Shown here: piece by piece, positions 17,058 to 26,145 of the stretch | Layout: every line of letters begins with the position of its first letter | How positions within the stretch are numbered: the stretch's first letter is position 1 | Assembly: GCA_041397775.1 (NCBI GenBank) | Contig: JAWKWB010000006.1 | Coordinates: 1 to 64,000, forward strand | Reading direction: 5' to 3' | DNA from: Ga0077555 sp041397775 | Lineage (GTDB): Bacteria > Pseudomonadota > Alphaproteobacteria > Rhizobiales > Hyphomicrobiaceae | Length of the DNA: 64,000 bases | Made by a program: the position numbers and the translations under genes | Notes under the pieces: model-generated | Databases searched by the model: none | What the model saw: only the letters and a program-made list of their open reading frames with translations | What the model was told of the DNA's origin: nothing

Positions 17058-18155
17058 TCAGTTCGCGAAGCGGAAATGGAGGACATCGCCGTCAGCGACG
17101 ACGTAGTCCTTGCCTTCGAGCCGCATCTTGCCGGCCTCGCGGGCGCCGGCTTCGCCATTGAGACGCACATAGTCCTCGTAGGCGATGGTTTCGGCGCGGA
17201 TGAAGCCCTTCTCGAAGTCGGTATGGATGACGCCGGCCGCCTGCGGCGCCTTGGTGCCCTGGGTGATGGTCCAGGCGCGCGCCTCCTTCGGGCCCACGGT
17301 GAAGTAGGTCACGAGGCCGAGCAGGCGATAGCCCTCGCGGATGAGGCGGTTGAGGCCCGGCTCCTCGAGACCGAGATCGGCGAGGAAGGCCTCGCGCTCG
17401 TCGGCGGCGAGGCCCGACAGCTCGGCTTCGATCTTGGCGGAGATGACGACGCAGCCGGCGCCTTCCGCCTTGGCGCGCTCGAACACCTTGGCCGACAGCG
17501 CGTTGCCGTTGGCGGCGGAGGCCTCGTCGACATTGCAGACGTAGAGCACGGGCTTGGAGGTGAGGAGTTGCAGCGCCTCGAAGGCCGGGCGCTCGTCGGG
17601 CGTGATCTTGGCGAGGCGCGCCGGGCGGCCCTCGCGCAGTTCGACCAGCACCTTGTCCATCAGGGCGACCATGGCCTTGGCGTCCTTGTCGCCGGACTTC
17701 GCCTTCTTCTCGATGTTGGCGCGGCGCTTCTCGAGGCTTTCCAGATCGGAGAGCATCAGCTCGGTCTCGACCGTCTCGGCGTCGGCGATGGGATCGATGC
17801 GGTTCTCGACGTGCGTGATGTCGTCATCCTCGAAGCAGCGCAGCACGTAGGCGACGGCATCCACCTCGCGGATATGGCCGAGGAACTGGTTGCCGAGGCC
17901 TTCGCCCTTCGACGCACCGCGCACCAGGCCGGCGATATCGACGAACGTCAGGCGCGTGGGGAGGATCTGCTTGGAGCCTGCGATGGCGGCGAGCTTGTCG
18001 AGGCGCTCGTCGGGCACGCCGACCTCACCGACGTTCGGCTCGATCGTGCAGAACGGATAGTTGGCGGCCTCGGCGGCGGCCGTCTGCGTCAGCGCGTTGA
18101 ACAGGGTCGACTTGCCGACGTTGGGCAGGCCGACGATACCGCATTTGAAACCCAT
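17058..18155 (-). CDS. ychF: Redox-regulated ATPase YchF
   Basis: 365 residues, normal for the Obg-related YchF/OLA1 family. P-loop GLPNVGKSTLFNAL at 9-22, switch region DIAGLVRGASKGEGLGNQFL, then NVDE replacing the usual NKxD G4, which explains the family's ATP preference. The TGS domain ends with GKDYVVADGDVLHFRFAN. Interacts with ribosomes and proteasome/oxidative-stress functions in studied species. Followed upstream by pth and rplY on the same strand, the standard alphaproteobacterial translation block. Confidence 0.97.
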   Translation of the reverse strand: MGFKCGIVGLPNVGKSTLFNALTQTAAAEAANYPFCTIEPNVGEVGVPDERLDKLAAIAGSKQILPTRLTFVDIAGLVRGASKGEGLGNQFLGHIREVDAVAYVLRCFEDDDITHVENRIDPIADAETVETELMLSDLESLEKRRANIEKKAKSGDKDAKAMVALMDKVLVELREGRPARLAKITPDERPAFEALQLLTSKPVLYVCNVDEASAANGNALSAKVFERAKAEGAGCVVISAKIEAELSGLAADEREAFLADLGLEEPGLNRLIREGYRLLGLVTYFTVGPKEARAWTITQGTKAPQAAGVIHTDFEKGFIRAETIAYEDYVRLNGEAGAREAGKMRLEGKDYVVADGDVLHFRFAN

Positions 18156-18253
18156 GATCCGTGCTCGCTCTGCTGTGGGGCAGGGATGGCGTATGGCCGT
18201 GGCACACCCACCCGCATCGACGTGAGCGGTGCGCCGTGGTGCAGCCTTGCGCT

Positions 18254-19021
18254 CTACTCCCCGGTGCCCTCGTTCTTGTTGCGTCCGGCCACCCACTTGC
18301 GCAGGTTCTCGGCCAGCGCGGATTGCCGCTTGTTGCTGCGCTCGCCAGCGGGATGGCGCTGCGGCGCGGTCGCCTCGCGGCCCTCGCCCTTGGCCGCCTG
18401 CTTGCCGCCCTTGCCGGCGCCGCCGCCCTTGCCGCCATCGGGCACGTCGTCTTCGTCCTGGACCTGGCGGGCCACCTCGGTCAGAAGCCGTTCGGGATTG
18501 CCCTTGGCGAGCCAACCCGCCGCATCCGCGATCGCCTCGAGAAGCGGCTCCAGCCAGATCTTCTCCACCTTGGCGAAGTCGCTCAGGACGTAGCTGGCGA
18601 CGCGATCCTTGTGGCCGGGATGACCGACGCCGATGCGCACGCGCACGTAATCGTTGCCGAGGTGCGCGGAAATCGAGCGCAGGCCGTTGTGGCCGGCATT
18701 GCCGCCGCCGGTCTTGGCCTTGAGCTTGCCCGGCGTGAGATCGATCTCGTCGTAAAGGACGATCACGTCACCGATGTCGAGCTTGAGGAAGCGCACCGCC
18801 TCCCCGACCGAGCGACCGCTCTCGTTCATGTAGGTTTGCGGCTTGAGCAGGAGGACGCGCTCGCCACCGATCTCGCCATCGGCAGCCAGACCCTGGAAGC
18901 GCTTGCGCCACGGCCCGATGCCATGTCGATCCGCGATGCGGTCGAGCGCCAGGAAACCGACGTTGTGCCGATTGTATGCGTATTTCTCGCCCGGGTTCCC
19001 GAGCCCGACAATGAGCTTCAT
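18254..19021 (-). CDS. pth: Peptidyl-tRNA hydrolase
   Basis: 255 residues. The N-terminal 185 residues are the Pth fold: VGLGNPGEKYAYNRHNVGF with the catalytic His19, LLLKPQTYMNESGRSV, YDEIDLTPGKLKAKTGGGNA and AGHNGLRSI. It releases tRNA from dropped-off peptidyl-tRNA. The tail from about 185 is a Gly/Lys/Ala/Arg-rich extension of roughly 70 residues, longer than in E. coli and probably disordered. rplY lies upstream and ychF downstream on the same strand. Confidence 0.96.
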   Translation of the reverse strand: MKLIVGLGNPGEKYAYNRHNVGFLALDRIADRHGIGPWRKRFQGLAADGEIGGERVLLLKPQTYMNESGRSVGEAVRFLKLDIGDVIVLYDEIDLTPGKLKAKTGGGNAGHNGLRSISAHLGNDYVRVRIGVGHPGHKDRVASYVLSDFAKVEKIWLEPLLEAIADAAGWLAKGNPERLLTEVARQVQDEDDVPDGGKGGGAGKGGKQAAKGEGREATAPQRHPAGERSNKRQSALAENLRKWVAGRNKNEGTGE

Positions 19022-19080
19022 GGGCGCATTCCCCTGGCGGCGACGGGGCGGCCATCACGAGGCCGCCCCACCATTCAGCT

Positions 19081-19767
19081 TTACTTCTTGCCGCCCTTGG
19101 CAGCGGCGGCGGGAGCCGCAGCCTTGGCAGCGCCGGCCTTCGCGTCGGCAGCAGCATCGCCGCCCGCGGCCGCCTCGTCAGCCTCGCTACGGGCCGCTGC
19201 GGCGCCGGCGATGGTGGCGATGGTGAAGTCGCGGTCCCGGATGGTGGGCGAAACGCCCTCGGGCAGCGCAATGGCCGAGATGTGGATCGAACGGCCGATG
19301 TCGAGGCCGCCGAGATCGGCTTCGAAGTGATCCGGCACGTTGTCGGCCGGCGCCCAGACTTCCACTTCGCGACGCACGATATTGAGCACGCCACCGCGCT
19401 TCAGGCCTGGCGAGGTCAGTTCGTTGACAAAGTGCATGGGGATGCGAATGCGCACGCGATTGTCGGCGCCGATGCGCTGAAAATCGACGTGGACAGGCGT
19501 ATCCTTGATGGGGTCGAGCTGGACGTCGCGCGGGATGGCGCGGGTCACCTTGTCGCCGACCTTGATGTCGAACACCGTCGACAGGAAGCGGCCACGGTTG
19601 ATGGTCTTGACCAGTTCGTTCTGGTCGAGCGAAATCGTCTCGGCAGTCTTGTGGTCGCCACCGTAGAGTACGGCCGGAACCTTGCTCTCACGCCGAACAG
19701 CCCGTGCGGCCCCCTTGCCGCTCGACGGACGCGCCTCGGCGTCGATCTGTTTGATCGAGGTCGTCAT
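19081..19767 (-). CDS. rplY: 50S ribosomal protein L25/general stress protein Ctc
   Basis: 228 residues, the long CTC form: 5S rRNA-binding L25 domain at about 5-95 (VPAVLYGGDHKTAETISL, DVQLDPIKDTPVHVDFQRIG), then the TL5/CTC beta domain to about 185, and an Ala/Lys-rich tail. ATG 19767 is preceded by TTGGAGACAAG. First gene of the rplY-pth-ychF block on the minus strand. Confidence 0.96.
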   Translation of the reverse strand: MTTSIKQIDAEARPSSGKGAARAVRRESKVPAVLYGGDHKTAETISLDQNELVKTINRGRFLSTVFDIKVGDKVTRAIPRDVQLDPIKDTPVHVDFQRIGADNRVRIRIPMHFVNELTSPGLKRGGVLNIVRREVEVWAPADNVPDHFEADLGGLDIGRSIHISAIALPEGVSPTIRDRDFTIATIAGAAAARSEADEAAAGGDAAADAKAGAAKAAAPAAAAKGGKK

Positions 19768-20050
19768 ACGCTTGTCTCCAAAAGAAAATCGGCCCCGGCC
19801 GATAAGGATCGGAGCCTCTTCGTCGCAACCAGCGTGCCGGCCTCCAAGGGTGCCGCCCACGCGCCTCATCTGACTGAGATGGCGCGCTTATACCTGCAAG
19901 AGAGCCCGGGAGCAATGGTCATGGCGCGCCGGCGGTCGGTCGACGGGCGAGGGCTGGCCGGCGCGACCGGCCGCTGCTATGTCCCAGGGAGCATCCCACA
20001 CGCATCGGCCGCCCGCGCGCCGAGCCCCCCAGCGATCGAGGCAGCCAGGC

Positions 20051-21238
20051 ATGACCAAGCAACCGCTCACAGGCATTCGCGTCATCGATCTCACTCGCGT
20101 CCTGTCCGGGCCGTTCTGCACCATGCTGCTCGCCGACATGGGCGCCGACGTCGTCAAGATCGAGACACCGCAGGGTGACACCGTGCGCGGCCAAGGCGAT
20201 ACGTCGCGCGGCATGAGCTACTATTTCGCCGGCTTCAACCGCAACAAGCGCTCGGTCGTCCTCGACCTGCGCAAGCCGGAAGCCAAGGACATCCTGGCGC
20301 GCATGCTGGTCGATGCCGACGTGCTGGTGGAGAATTTCCGGCCGGGCGTGCTGGCCGAAATGGGCTTCACGCCCGAGCGGCTGGCGCAGATCAATCCGCG
20401 CCTCATCGTCGGCTCGGTGAACGGCTACGGCTCGACCGGGCCCTACGTCGACCGGCCGGCCTTCGACTTCATCGCCCAGGCCATGAGCGGCTTCATGGCC
20501 GCGACCGGCGAGCCCGGCGGGGCGCCGATGCGGGCGGCCAACCCGATCACCGACCTGATCGCGGGCCTCTACTGCGCCTATGGCATCGTCAACGCCATCC
20601 TGGCACGGGGACACAGCGGACGTGGCCAGCGCGTCGAAGCCGCCATGGTCAACGGCATGGTCAGCATGCTCGCCTACCTGGCGACGGAGTACTTCTCGAC
20701 GGGCGAGGCCCCCGCGCGGACGGGCAACGATCACGCGATCGTCTCGCCGTACGGGCTGTTCTCGACCAGCACGGGCGACATCGCGGTGGCGCCGGCCACC
20801 AACGAGATCATGTCGAAGTTCATGCGCGCCATCGACCTGCCGGACCTGCTGGAGCGGCCGGAATTCAAGACGCCGGAGTTGCGCCGCCAGAACCGCAGCC
20901 AGATCAACGGGCTGGTCAACGCGCAGATGGCCAGGCAGACACAGGACTACTGGATCGAGCGCCTGAACGCGGCCGGCGTGCCCGCCGGCAAGGTCCAGAC
21001 CATCCCCGAGGTCTTTGCCGACCCCCAGATCGCCGCGCAGGACATGGTGCTCGAGGTCGAGCATCCCGGTCGTGGCGGGGTCAAGATGGTGGGTTTTCCG
21101 GTCAAGATGTCCGACACGCCCTGCGTGGTGCGGCGCCCGGCGCCCGAACTGGGAGCGCATACTGGTGAGGTTCTGAAGGAGATCGGCGTCGACGATACGA
21201 CGATCGCCGACCTTGCAGCACGCAAGATCGTCTCCTGA
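20051..21238 (+). CDS. CaiB/BaiF family III CoA transferase
   Basis: 395 residues. Family signatures: VIDLTRVLSGPFCTMLLADM at 11-30, VVKIETPQGD, FNRNKRSVVLDLRKPE, and the catalytic Asp139 in RPAFDFIAQAMSG. The C-terminal half has VSPYGLFST and GVPAGKVQTIPEV. It moves CoA between carboxylic acids (formyl-CoA/oxalate, carnitine, succinyl-CoA donors). It stands alone, with no acyl-CoA dehydrogenase or hydratase beside it, so the substrate is open. The ATG 20051 was taken over an upstream frame because the fold begins there. Confidence 0.93.
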   Translation: MTKQPLTGIRVIDLTRVLSGPFCTMLLADMGADVVKIETPQGDTVRGQGDTSRGMSYYFAGFNRNKRSVVLDLRKPEAKDILARMLVDADVLVENFRPGVLAEMGFTPERLAQINPRLIVGSVNGYGSTGPYVDRPAFDFIAQAMSGFMAATGEPGGAPMRAANPITDLIAGLYCAYGIVNAILARGHSGRGQRVEAAMVNGMVSMLAYLATEYFSTGEAPARTGNDHAIVSPYGLFSTSTGDIAVAPATNEIMSKFMRAIDLPDLLERPEFKTPELRRQNRSQINGLVNAQMARQTQDYWIERLNAAGVPAGKVQTIPEVFADPQIAAQDMVLEVEHPGRGGVKMVGFPVKMSDTPCVVRRPAPELGAHTGEVLKEIGVDDTTIADLAARKIVS

Positions 21239-21250
21239 ACCAGCGACGTC

Positions 21251-21571
21251 TCAGCGCTGCGTCAAGCTCGGCGGCGTGGCGGGACGCGCACTGGAGCCGG
21301 CAGACGGCGGCGGCGTCCGACTTGGCGGCGGCGTCTTGCTTTGGGGCTCCACAAGTGAGCCCGCTGACGCATCCACGCGCGCTTGCGTAGGCTTGGCGCT
21401 GCGATCGAACCAGGCCTTTACGCAGGGGTCGTCGCGCATGATCTTGCGGTTCTTGGCGTTGACGTAAAGCAGGCGACCGTCCTCACACAGGAAGATCTCG
21501 TCGGCCATGGCGCGCGGGCCGGTCAACACCGACAGCCCGAGAGCCGCAACAAAGATGACTTTTGCACGCAT
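21251..21571 (-). CDS. Small secreted protein of unknown function
   Basis: 106 residues. Signal peptide MRAKVIFVAALGLSVLTGP with a likely cut after AMA. The mature part has EIFLCEDGRLLYVNAKNR followed by DDPCVKAWF, so two Cys could bridge, and then a Pro/Ser-rich tail. It looks like a periplasmic or surface protein found in related alphaproteobacteria, but I recognise no domain. Convergent with the CoA transferase gene. Confidence 0.7.
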   Translation of the reverse strand: MRAKVIFVAALGLSVLTGPRAMADEIFLCEDGRLLYVNAKNRKIMRDDPCVKAWFDRSAKPTQARVDASAGSLVEPQSKTPPPSRTPPPSAGSSARPATPPSLTQR

Positions 21572-21705
21572 CACCGACCATCCCCGCCTATGCCTGACAA
21601 AGCCGACGTTAAGCATCAACGGTTGACAGTTTGTTAGCTGCGCGGGCGCCATGCGCGATTGGCGCGCCGAGGACTGGAGGCGGACACGGATCGCCGGGCG
21701 TCGCG

Positions 21706-22464
21706 TCAGGCCTTCAGGGCCTTGAAGAATTGCGCGCTGCCGGCCCCGAGCAGGCGCGGCACATGGTTGTATATGTAGAGGCAGCCCTTGCCGGCGATAT
21801 CGGCGAGGTTCTCGGCGGTCGCGGGCATGCCCGGCACCTTTCCCGCGGCGCGGATGCGCGCCAGGGTCGCGTCGATGGCAGATGCGACGGCGGGAGCCTT
21901 CGGGTTGCCAGGATACCCCAGCGACTGCGACAGGTCGGACGGCCCGATGAAGAACACGTCGATCCCGGGCACCGTCAGGATCTCGTCGATGTTCTCGACC
22001 GCCTCGCGATCCTCGATCTGGACGCAGACGAGAGAGGCCGCATTGGCGGCGTCCACGAAATCCGGCATGCGCGCGCCAAGGCCCCATTTGTCGGGCCGCG
22101 TGCCTGCCGCCAGGCCCCGGCCGGCGCCGGGACCGAATTTGACGGCCGCCACCGCCCTCTCGGCCTCCGCCTTGTCGCGGATATGGGGGATCTGCACGCC
22201 TTTCACGCCACGGTCCATCACGGCCTGGATATCGGCCGTGGCATTGCTGCGGGGGCGTGCGATCGGCGTGATGCCCGATGCGTCGGCGGCCATGGCCATC
22301 ACTTCCAGCTCGGCCAGGCCGATCGACCCGTGCTCGCAATCGAGCAGCACCCAGTCGAACCCGGCATAGGCCAGCATTTCCACGAGTTGGGGGGAAGAGA
22401 ACATGACCGATGCGCCGAGCGCGGGTTCGCCGCGGGCGATCTTTTCCTTCATGGCGTTCTTCAT
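21706..22464 (-). CDS. HpcH/HpaI aldolase family protein
   Basis: 252 residues, paralogous in fold to the gene at 4828. WVLLDCEHGSIGLAELE carries the D-x-EH catalytic motif near residue 42, PIARPRSN is the substrate loop, QIEDREAV the metal Glu and FIGPSDLSQSLG the metal Asp. Its start overlaps the stop of the upstream DMT gene (ATGA at 22461), so it is translated with the row of carriers. Retro-aldol cleavage giving pyruvate is the family reaction. Confidence 0.92.
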   Translation of the reverse strand: MKNAMKEKIARGEPALGASVMFSSPQLVEMLAYAGFDWVLLDCEHGSIGLAELEVMAMAADASGITPIARPRSNATADIQAVMDRGVKGVQIPHIRDKAEAERAVAAVKFGPGAGRGLAAGTRPDKWGLGARMPDFVDAANAASLVCVQIEDREAVENIDEILTVPGIDVFFIGPSDLSQSLGYPGNPKAPAVASAIDATLARIRAAGKVPGMPATAENLADIAGKGCLYIYNHVPRLLGAGSAQFFKALKA

Positions 22465-23357
22465 GTGGCCTTCTCCGCGGCGCTGCCCGTCCTGCCGGCG
22501 CGGATGCTGCGCCGCTCCCGGTGGAGCAGGTATAGCCCGGCCCCCGTGACGACCGCCATGCCGAGCATCGATGTCTGGTCGGGCACGTGCCCCCACACCA
22601 GATAGCCGAGCAGGAGCGCCAGCAGGATCAGCGCGTAGCGGAACGGGGCGACGACGGGGATCTCGCCCGTGCGCATGGCGACGATGCCCAGGTAGTAGGC
22701 GAAATTGACGGCGATGGCGGCCCCGGCCAGGAGGGCGAACGTGTGCCGCGTCAACGGCACCCATGTCTCGAAGGGAAGCATCGTCGCCCCCACCAGGGTG
22801 ATGACGCCGGACGTGGCGGCGGCGACGAAGAGCGAGGGCACGGAATGATCGATGAAGCGCGTGGTCAGATCGCGCGTCGAGGTGAAGAACAGCGCCAGCA
22901 CGGCGAGCCAGGCTTCCACGACGAAACCTTCTCCCCCCGGGCGCAGAATGAGAAGGACACCGCAGAAGCCGACGATGGAGGCCGTCCAGCGCCGCCAGCC
23001 GACATGCGCGCCCAGCAGAATGGCCGCGCCGGCCGTGACGACGAGCGGCGTCACCTGCAGGATGGCGGACGTCGTGGGTAGCGGCAGATGGCGCAAGGCG
23101 CCCACGATGCAAACCGTGGCGCTGGCCGAGGCGAACAGGCGGATCAGCATTGCGGGCTGCAACAGGACGCGCGGTGAGCGCATGGAGCCCAGATGGGCGG
23201 CGGCGATGGCCAGCATCACCGTCGACATGAGGCCGCGCAGGACGATGATCTGCCCAGACGGCAGGTGCTGGGTGGCAAGCTTCACGAGGGCATCGTTGAT
23301 GACGAAGCCGGTGGCCGACGCCAGGATTGCGAGAATGCCACGCAGGTTGTCCGTCAT
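22461..23357 (-). CDS. EamA/DMT family transporter (fourth of tandem array)
   Basis: 298 residues, ten membrane helices. GFVINDALVKLATQHLP at the N-terminus, HVGWRRWTASIVGFCGVLLI at the end of the first EamA repeat, VVAPFRYALILLALLLGYLV in the second. These blocks are shared with the three neighbouring transporters. Overlaps both the aldolase gene (ATGA) and the upstream DMT gene. Confidence 0.9.
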   Translation of the reverse strand: MTDNLRGILAILASATGFVINDALVKLATQHLPSGQIIVLRGLMSTVMLAIAAAHLGSMRSPRVLLQPAMLIRLFASASATVCIVGALRHLPLPTTSAILQVTPLVVTAGAAILLGAHVGWRRWTASIVGFCGVLLILRPGGEGFVVEAWLAVLALFFTSTRDLTTRFIDHSVPSLFVAAATSGVITLVGATMLPFETWVPLTRHTFALLAGAAIAVNFAYYLGIVAMRTGEIPVVAPFRYALILLALLLGYLVWGHVPDQTSMLGMAVVTGAGLYLLHRERRSIRAGRTGSAAEKAT

Positions 23358-24265
23358 CGCTTCGCCTTCTCCAGTTCTCGCAGCGCCAGCAGCTTGCGTT
23401 CGCGCAGGAACGTGTAGACGCCGGCGGCAATGACGACCGCGGTTCCCAGCAGGGCCGTGCGATCTGGCGTTTCCCCGAACATCAGGATTCCCGCCAGGAT
23501 CGCCCAGACGATCACGGAGTAGCGGAACGGCGCCACCACCGCGACCTCGCCGTGCCGCATTGCGTCGATGATGAAGTAGTAGCCGCCCAGCAGGAAGACC
23601 GCGCCCGTCGCCAGCAGCGCCAGCGTGTGCAGGGGCGGGCGAACCCAGGTCTCGATCAACAAGAAGCTCAGGGCTGCGATGGTCACGGTGGCCGCGGAGA
23701 AGACGACGAGGAGGAGCGTGGGGACGGCGGTCGTGATGCGGCGCGTGGTCAGGTCCCGCAGCACCGAGAAGAAGACCCCGACGAGCGCCAGCAGCGACCA
23801 GGCGTTGAAATCGCCCGTGCCCGGCCGAATGACGATCAGGACCCCCACGAAGCCGACGCTGGTGGCGAGCCAGCGCCGCCAGCCCACGGGTTCGGCCAGG
23901 AAGAGTGCGGCACACGCGGTGATGGCCAGCGGCAGGAACTGCAGGATCGCCGTGGCGTTGGCGATGGGCATGTGGAACAGCGCCGTCAGGTAGAAGAACG
24001 TGGAACCGATCTCACCGATGTTGCGCCAGGCGATGATGGGGGCCAGATGGCGCGGCGGCAGGGCGCGCAGCGCGCCCATGGCGTAGGCGAGGCCGAGCGC
24101 GAAGAGGAACGCGAAGATGCCGCGCAGGAAGATCGCCTGGCCGCCCGGCAACTCGCGCGTGGCCAGCTTGATGAGCGTGTCGTTGAGTATGAAGCTCAAC
24201 TGCGACGCCACCATCGCGACGATGCCGCGCGCGTTGCCGGAGGGGTTTTGCTCGCCCGTGGTCAT
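23354..24265 (-). CDS. EamA/DMT family transporter (third of tandem array)
   Basis: 303 residues, two EamA repeats. SFILNDTLIKLATRELPGGQ, PVGWRRWLATSVGFVGVLIV, VVAPFRYSVIVWAILAGILM. Overlaps both neighbours by four bases (ATGA), so the row is translated as a unit. Likely derived from a duplication of its neighbours; substrate unknown. Confidence 0.9.
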   Translation of the reverse strand: MTTGEQNPSGNARGIVAMVASQLSFILNDTLIKLATRELPGGQAIFLRGIFAFLFALGLAYAMGALRALPPRHLAPIIAWRNIGEIGSTFFYLTALFHMPIANATAILQFLPLAITACAALFLAEPVGWRRWLATSVGFVGVLIVIRPGTGDFNAWSLLALVGVFFSVLRDLTTRRITTAVPTLLLVVFSAATVTIAALSFLLIETWVRPPLHTLALLATGAVFLLGGYYFIIDAMRHGEVAVVAPFRYSVIVWAILAGILMFGETPDRTALLGTAVVIAAGVYTFLRERKLLALRELEKAKR

Positions 24266-25161
24266 CGCACGACGATGGCCGGCTCTGCGGCGCGGCGCGC
24301 GCGCGTGAGCTTGCGTTCGCGCGCGAAGGCGTAGAGGCCGGAGCCCACGACGATGGCGATGCCGACGAAGGCGATATCATCGGGCACCTCGCCCCAGGCG
24401 AAGTAGCCGATCAGGATGGCCCAGAGCAGCGTGAAGTAGCGGAACGGCGCGATGGCCGACATCTCGGCGCTTCTCGCCGCGACGACCAGGCAGAAGAAAC
24501 CGATCGAGAGTGCGATGCCCGCTCCCAGGACGAAGCCGGCGGAGGCGGCGGTCGGCAGGAGCGGCCGATCCGTCAGGCCGAGCAGGACGAGACCCGATGT
24601 CGTCGTCGCCACGGCCGTGACGGTGCCGATGAGAAGCGTGGGCACGCCGCGCTCGATGCGGCTCGTGGCGAGATCGCGCGTGGCCATGCACAGCATCGCA
24701 CCGACAGCCAGCAGCGACCATGCGGTGAAGCCCGACGTTCCCGGCTTGAGGATCAGCAGCACGCCGAGGAGGCCGGCAAAACCCGCCAGCCACCGCCGCC
24801 AGCCCACGGCCTCCGCAAACAGCACCGAGGCGACGAGCATCGTCACCAGGGGGATGAACTGTAGGACGGAGGCCGCGTTGGCGATGGGAATGTGCTGCAG
24901 CGAGCCGATGAAGAACATGCCCGCGCCCACCTCGGCCATGATGCGGGTGAGAACAGGCAGCGAGCGCATGCGCGGATGCCATTGCAGTTGGCCGGAGGCC
25001 TTGGCTGCCGCCGCCAGGATGAGGAAGGCGACGATGCCGCGTCCGGCGATGGCCGCGCCCAGCGGCACGTCATGGGTGGCGGCCCGCGCGAAACTGTCGG
25101 AGGCGATCATCGCGGCCCCTGCGCCAAGCGTGGCGACAATGCCGAGGAGATTGTTCTGCAT
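24262..25161 (-). CDS. EamA/DMT family transporter (second of tandem array)
   Basis: 299 residues. AAMIASDSFARAATHDVPLG replaces the ND-x-LIKLA N-terminal motif of its neighbours, then AVGWRRWLAGFAGLLGVLLI and AIAPFRYFTLLWAILIGYFA. The N-terminal change suggests that this copy has drifted in substrate. ATGA overlap with the next gene. Confidence 0.9.
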   Translation of the reverse strand: MQNNLLGIVATLGAGAAMIASDSFARAATHDVPLGAAIAGRGIVAFLILAAAAKASGQLQWHPRMRSLPVLTRIMAEVGAGMFFIGSLQHIPIANAASVLQFIPLVTMLVASVLFAEAVGWRRWLAGFAGLLGVLLILKPGTSGFTAWSLLAVGAMLCMATRDLATSRIERGVPTLLIGTVTAVATTTSGLVLLGLTDRPLLPTAASAGFVLGAGIALSIGFFCLVVAARSAEMSAIAPFRYFTLLWAILIGYFAWGEVPDDIAFVGIAIVVGSGLYAFARERKLTRARRAAEPAIVVR

Positions 25162-25164
25162 TGG

Positions 25165-26136
25165 CTATTTCCGCGCTCCGGTTGCCGCCGCGATGCGCCG
25201 CAAGGTCTGCTCGCGATAGAAGGTGTAGAGGCCGGCCGTGCATACGATGACGATGCCGGTCAGCGTGAGGGGGTCGGGGAAGTGTCCGAAAACGAAGATG
25301 CCTGAGACGATAGCGAAGATGATGATGGCGTAACGGAACGGCACCACGGCCGAAATGTCTCCCGACCGCACCGCGATGATGGTGCAGGACTGGCCCAGCA
25401 GCGAGAAGATGGCCGCGCAGAAAAGACCGCCGACCACCCATAGTGGCGGCGCCACCCATGTCGCCGACAGCGAGACGAACAAGCTCGTCACCACGGTGAG
25501 GCCCGAGGACAACATGGTGATGATCGGCGGCGGCACGGTCGGGTCGACGCGCCGGGTCGCCAGGTCGCGCGTGGTGGAGGCGAGCACGGCACCGACACCG
25601 GCGATGGCCCACCAGTTGAAGGTCGAGGACCCCGGACGGATGATGAGAAGCACGCCCATGAGGCCGATGGCGGTGGCGGTCCAGCGCCGCCAGCCCACGC
25701 GCTCGCGGAAGATCAGGGCGGAGGCTGCGGTGATCGTCAGCGGCGTCAACTGACCGATGGCGGACAGATCCGAATAGGGCATGCGGGCGAGCGCGAGCTG
25801 GAAGCACCAGGCGCCACCCGTGTCGCCAGCAGCCCGCAAGGCCATGGCCCCCGTAAGCGCGCGATGCAGCACCGCGAAGGCGCCCATGACGTAGGCTGCA
25901 ACGATCGCGCCGCCGAATACGAAAATGCCGCGAATGAGGATCAACTCGCTGGTCGGAACGGTGCCGGCCAGCAGCTTCATGATCGTATCGCCGACGGCGA
26001 AGGCCGCGGCGGCCCCGATCATGAACAGGATGCCGCGCAGGTTGGCTGCCGCGCGCGCCTCCTCGTCAGGCCCGTCATGCTCGGTCGGCCCGCTGTCCCG
26101 GATCACGCCCCGCCCCTCGCCTCTCGCAGCACGCAC
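25165..26136 (-). CDS. EamA/DMT family transporter (first of tandem array)
   Basis: 323 residues with a 30-residue charged N-terminal extension (or a later start at an internal GTG codon, residue 11) before AAFAVGDTIMKLLAGTVP. RVGWRRWTATAIGLMGVLLI and VVPFRYAIIIFAIVSGIFVF are shared with the other three. It begins nine bases after the moaA stop, so the whole run is probably one transcript from moaA. Confidence 0.9.
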   Translation of the reverse strand: MRAARGEGRGVIRDSGPTEHDGPDEEARAAANLRGILFMIGAAAAFAVGDTIMKLLAGTVPTSELILIRGIFVFGGAIVAAYVMGAFAVLHRALTGAMALRAAGDTGGAWCFQLALARMPYSDLSAIGQLTPLTITAASALIFRERVGWRRWTATAIGLMGVLLIIRPGSSTFNWWAIAGVGAVLASTTRDLATRRVDPTVPPPIITMLSSGLTVVTSLFVSLSATWVAPPLWVVGGLFCAAIFSLLGQSCTIIAVRSGDISAVVPFRYAIIIFAIVSGIFVFGHFPDPLTLTGIVIVCTAGLYTFYREQTLRRIAAATGARK

Positions 26137-26145
26137 GCGCGGGTA

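Noticed and set aside
16230..18593. A 787-codon open frame spanning the DMT, module A and ychF regions on the plus strand
   Set aside because: It crosses a true stop-bounded gene pair in the wrong frame and is antisense to ychF.
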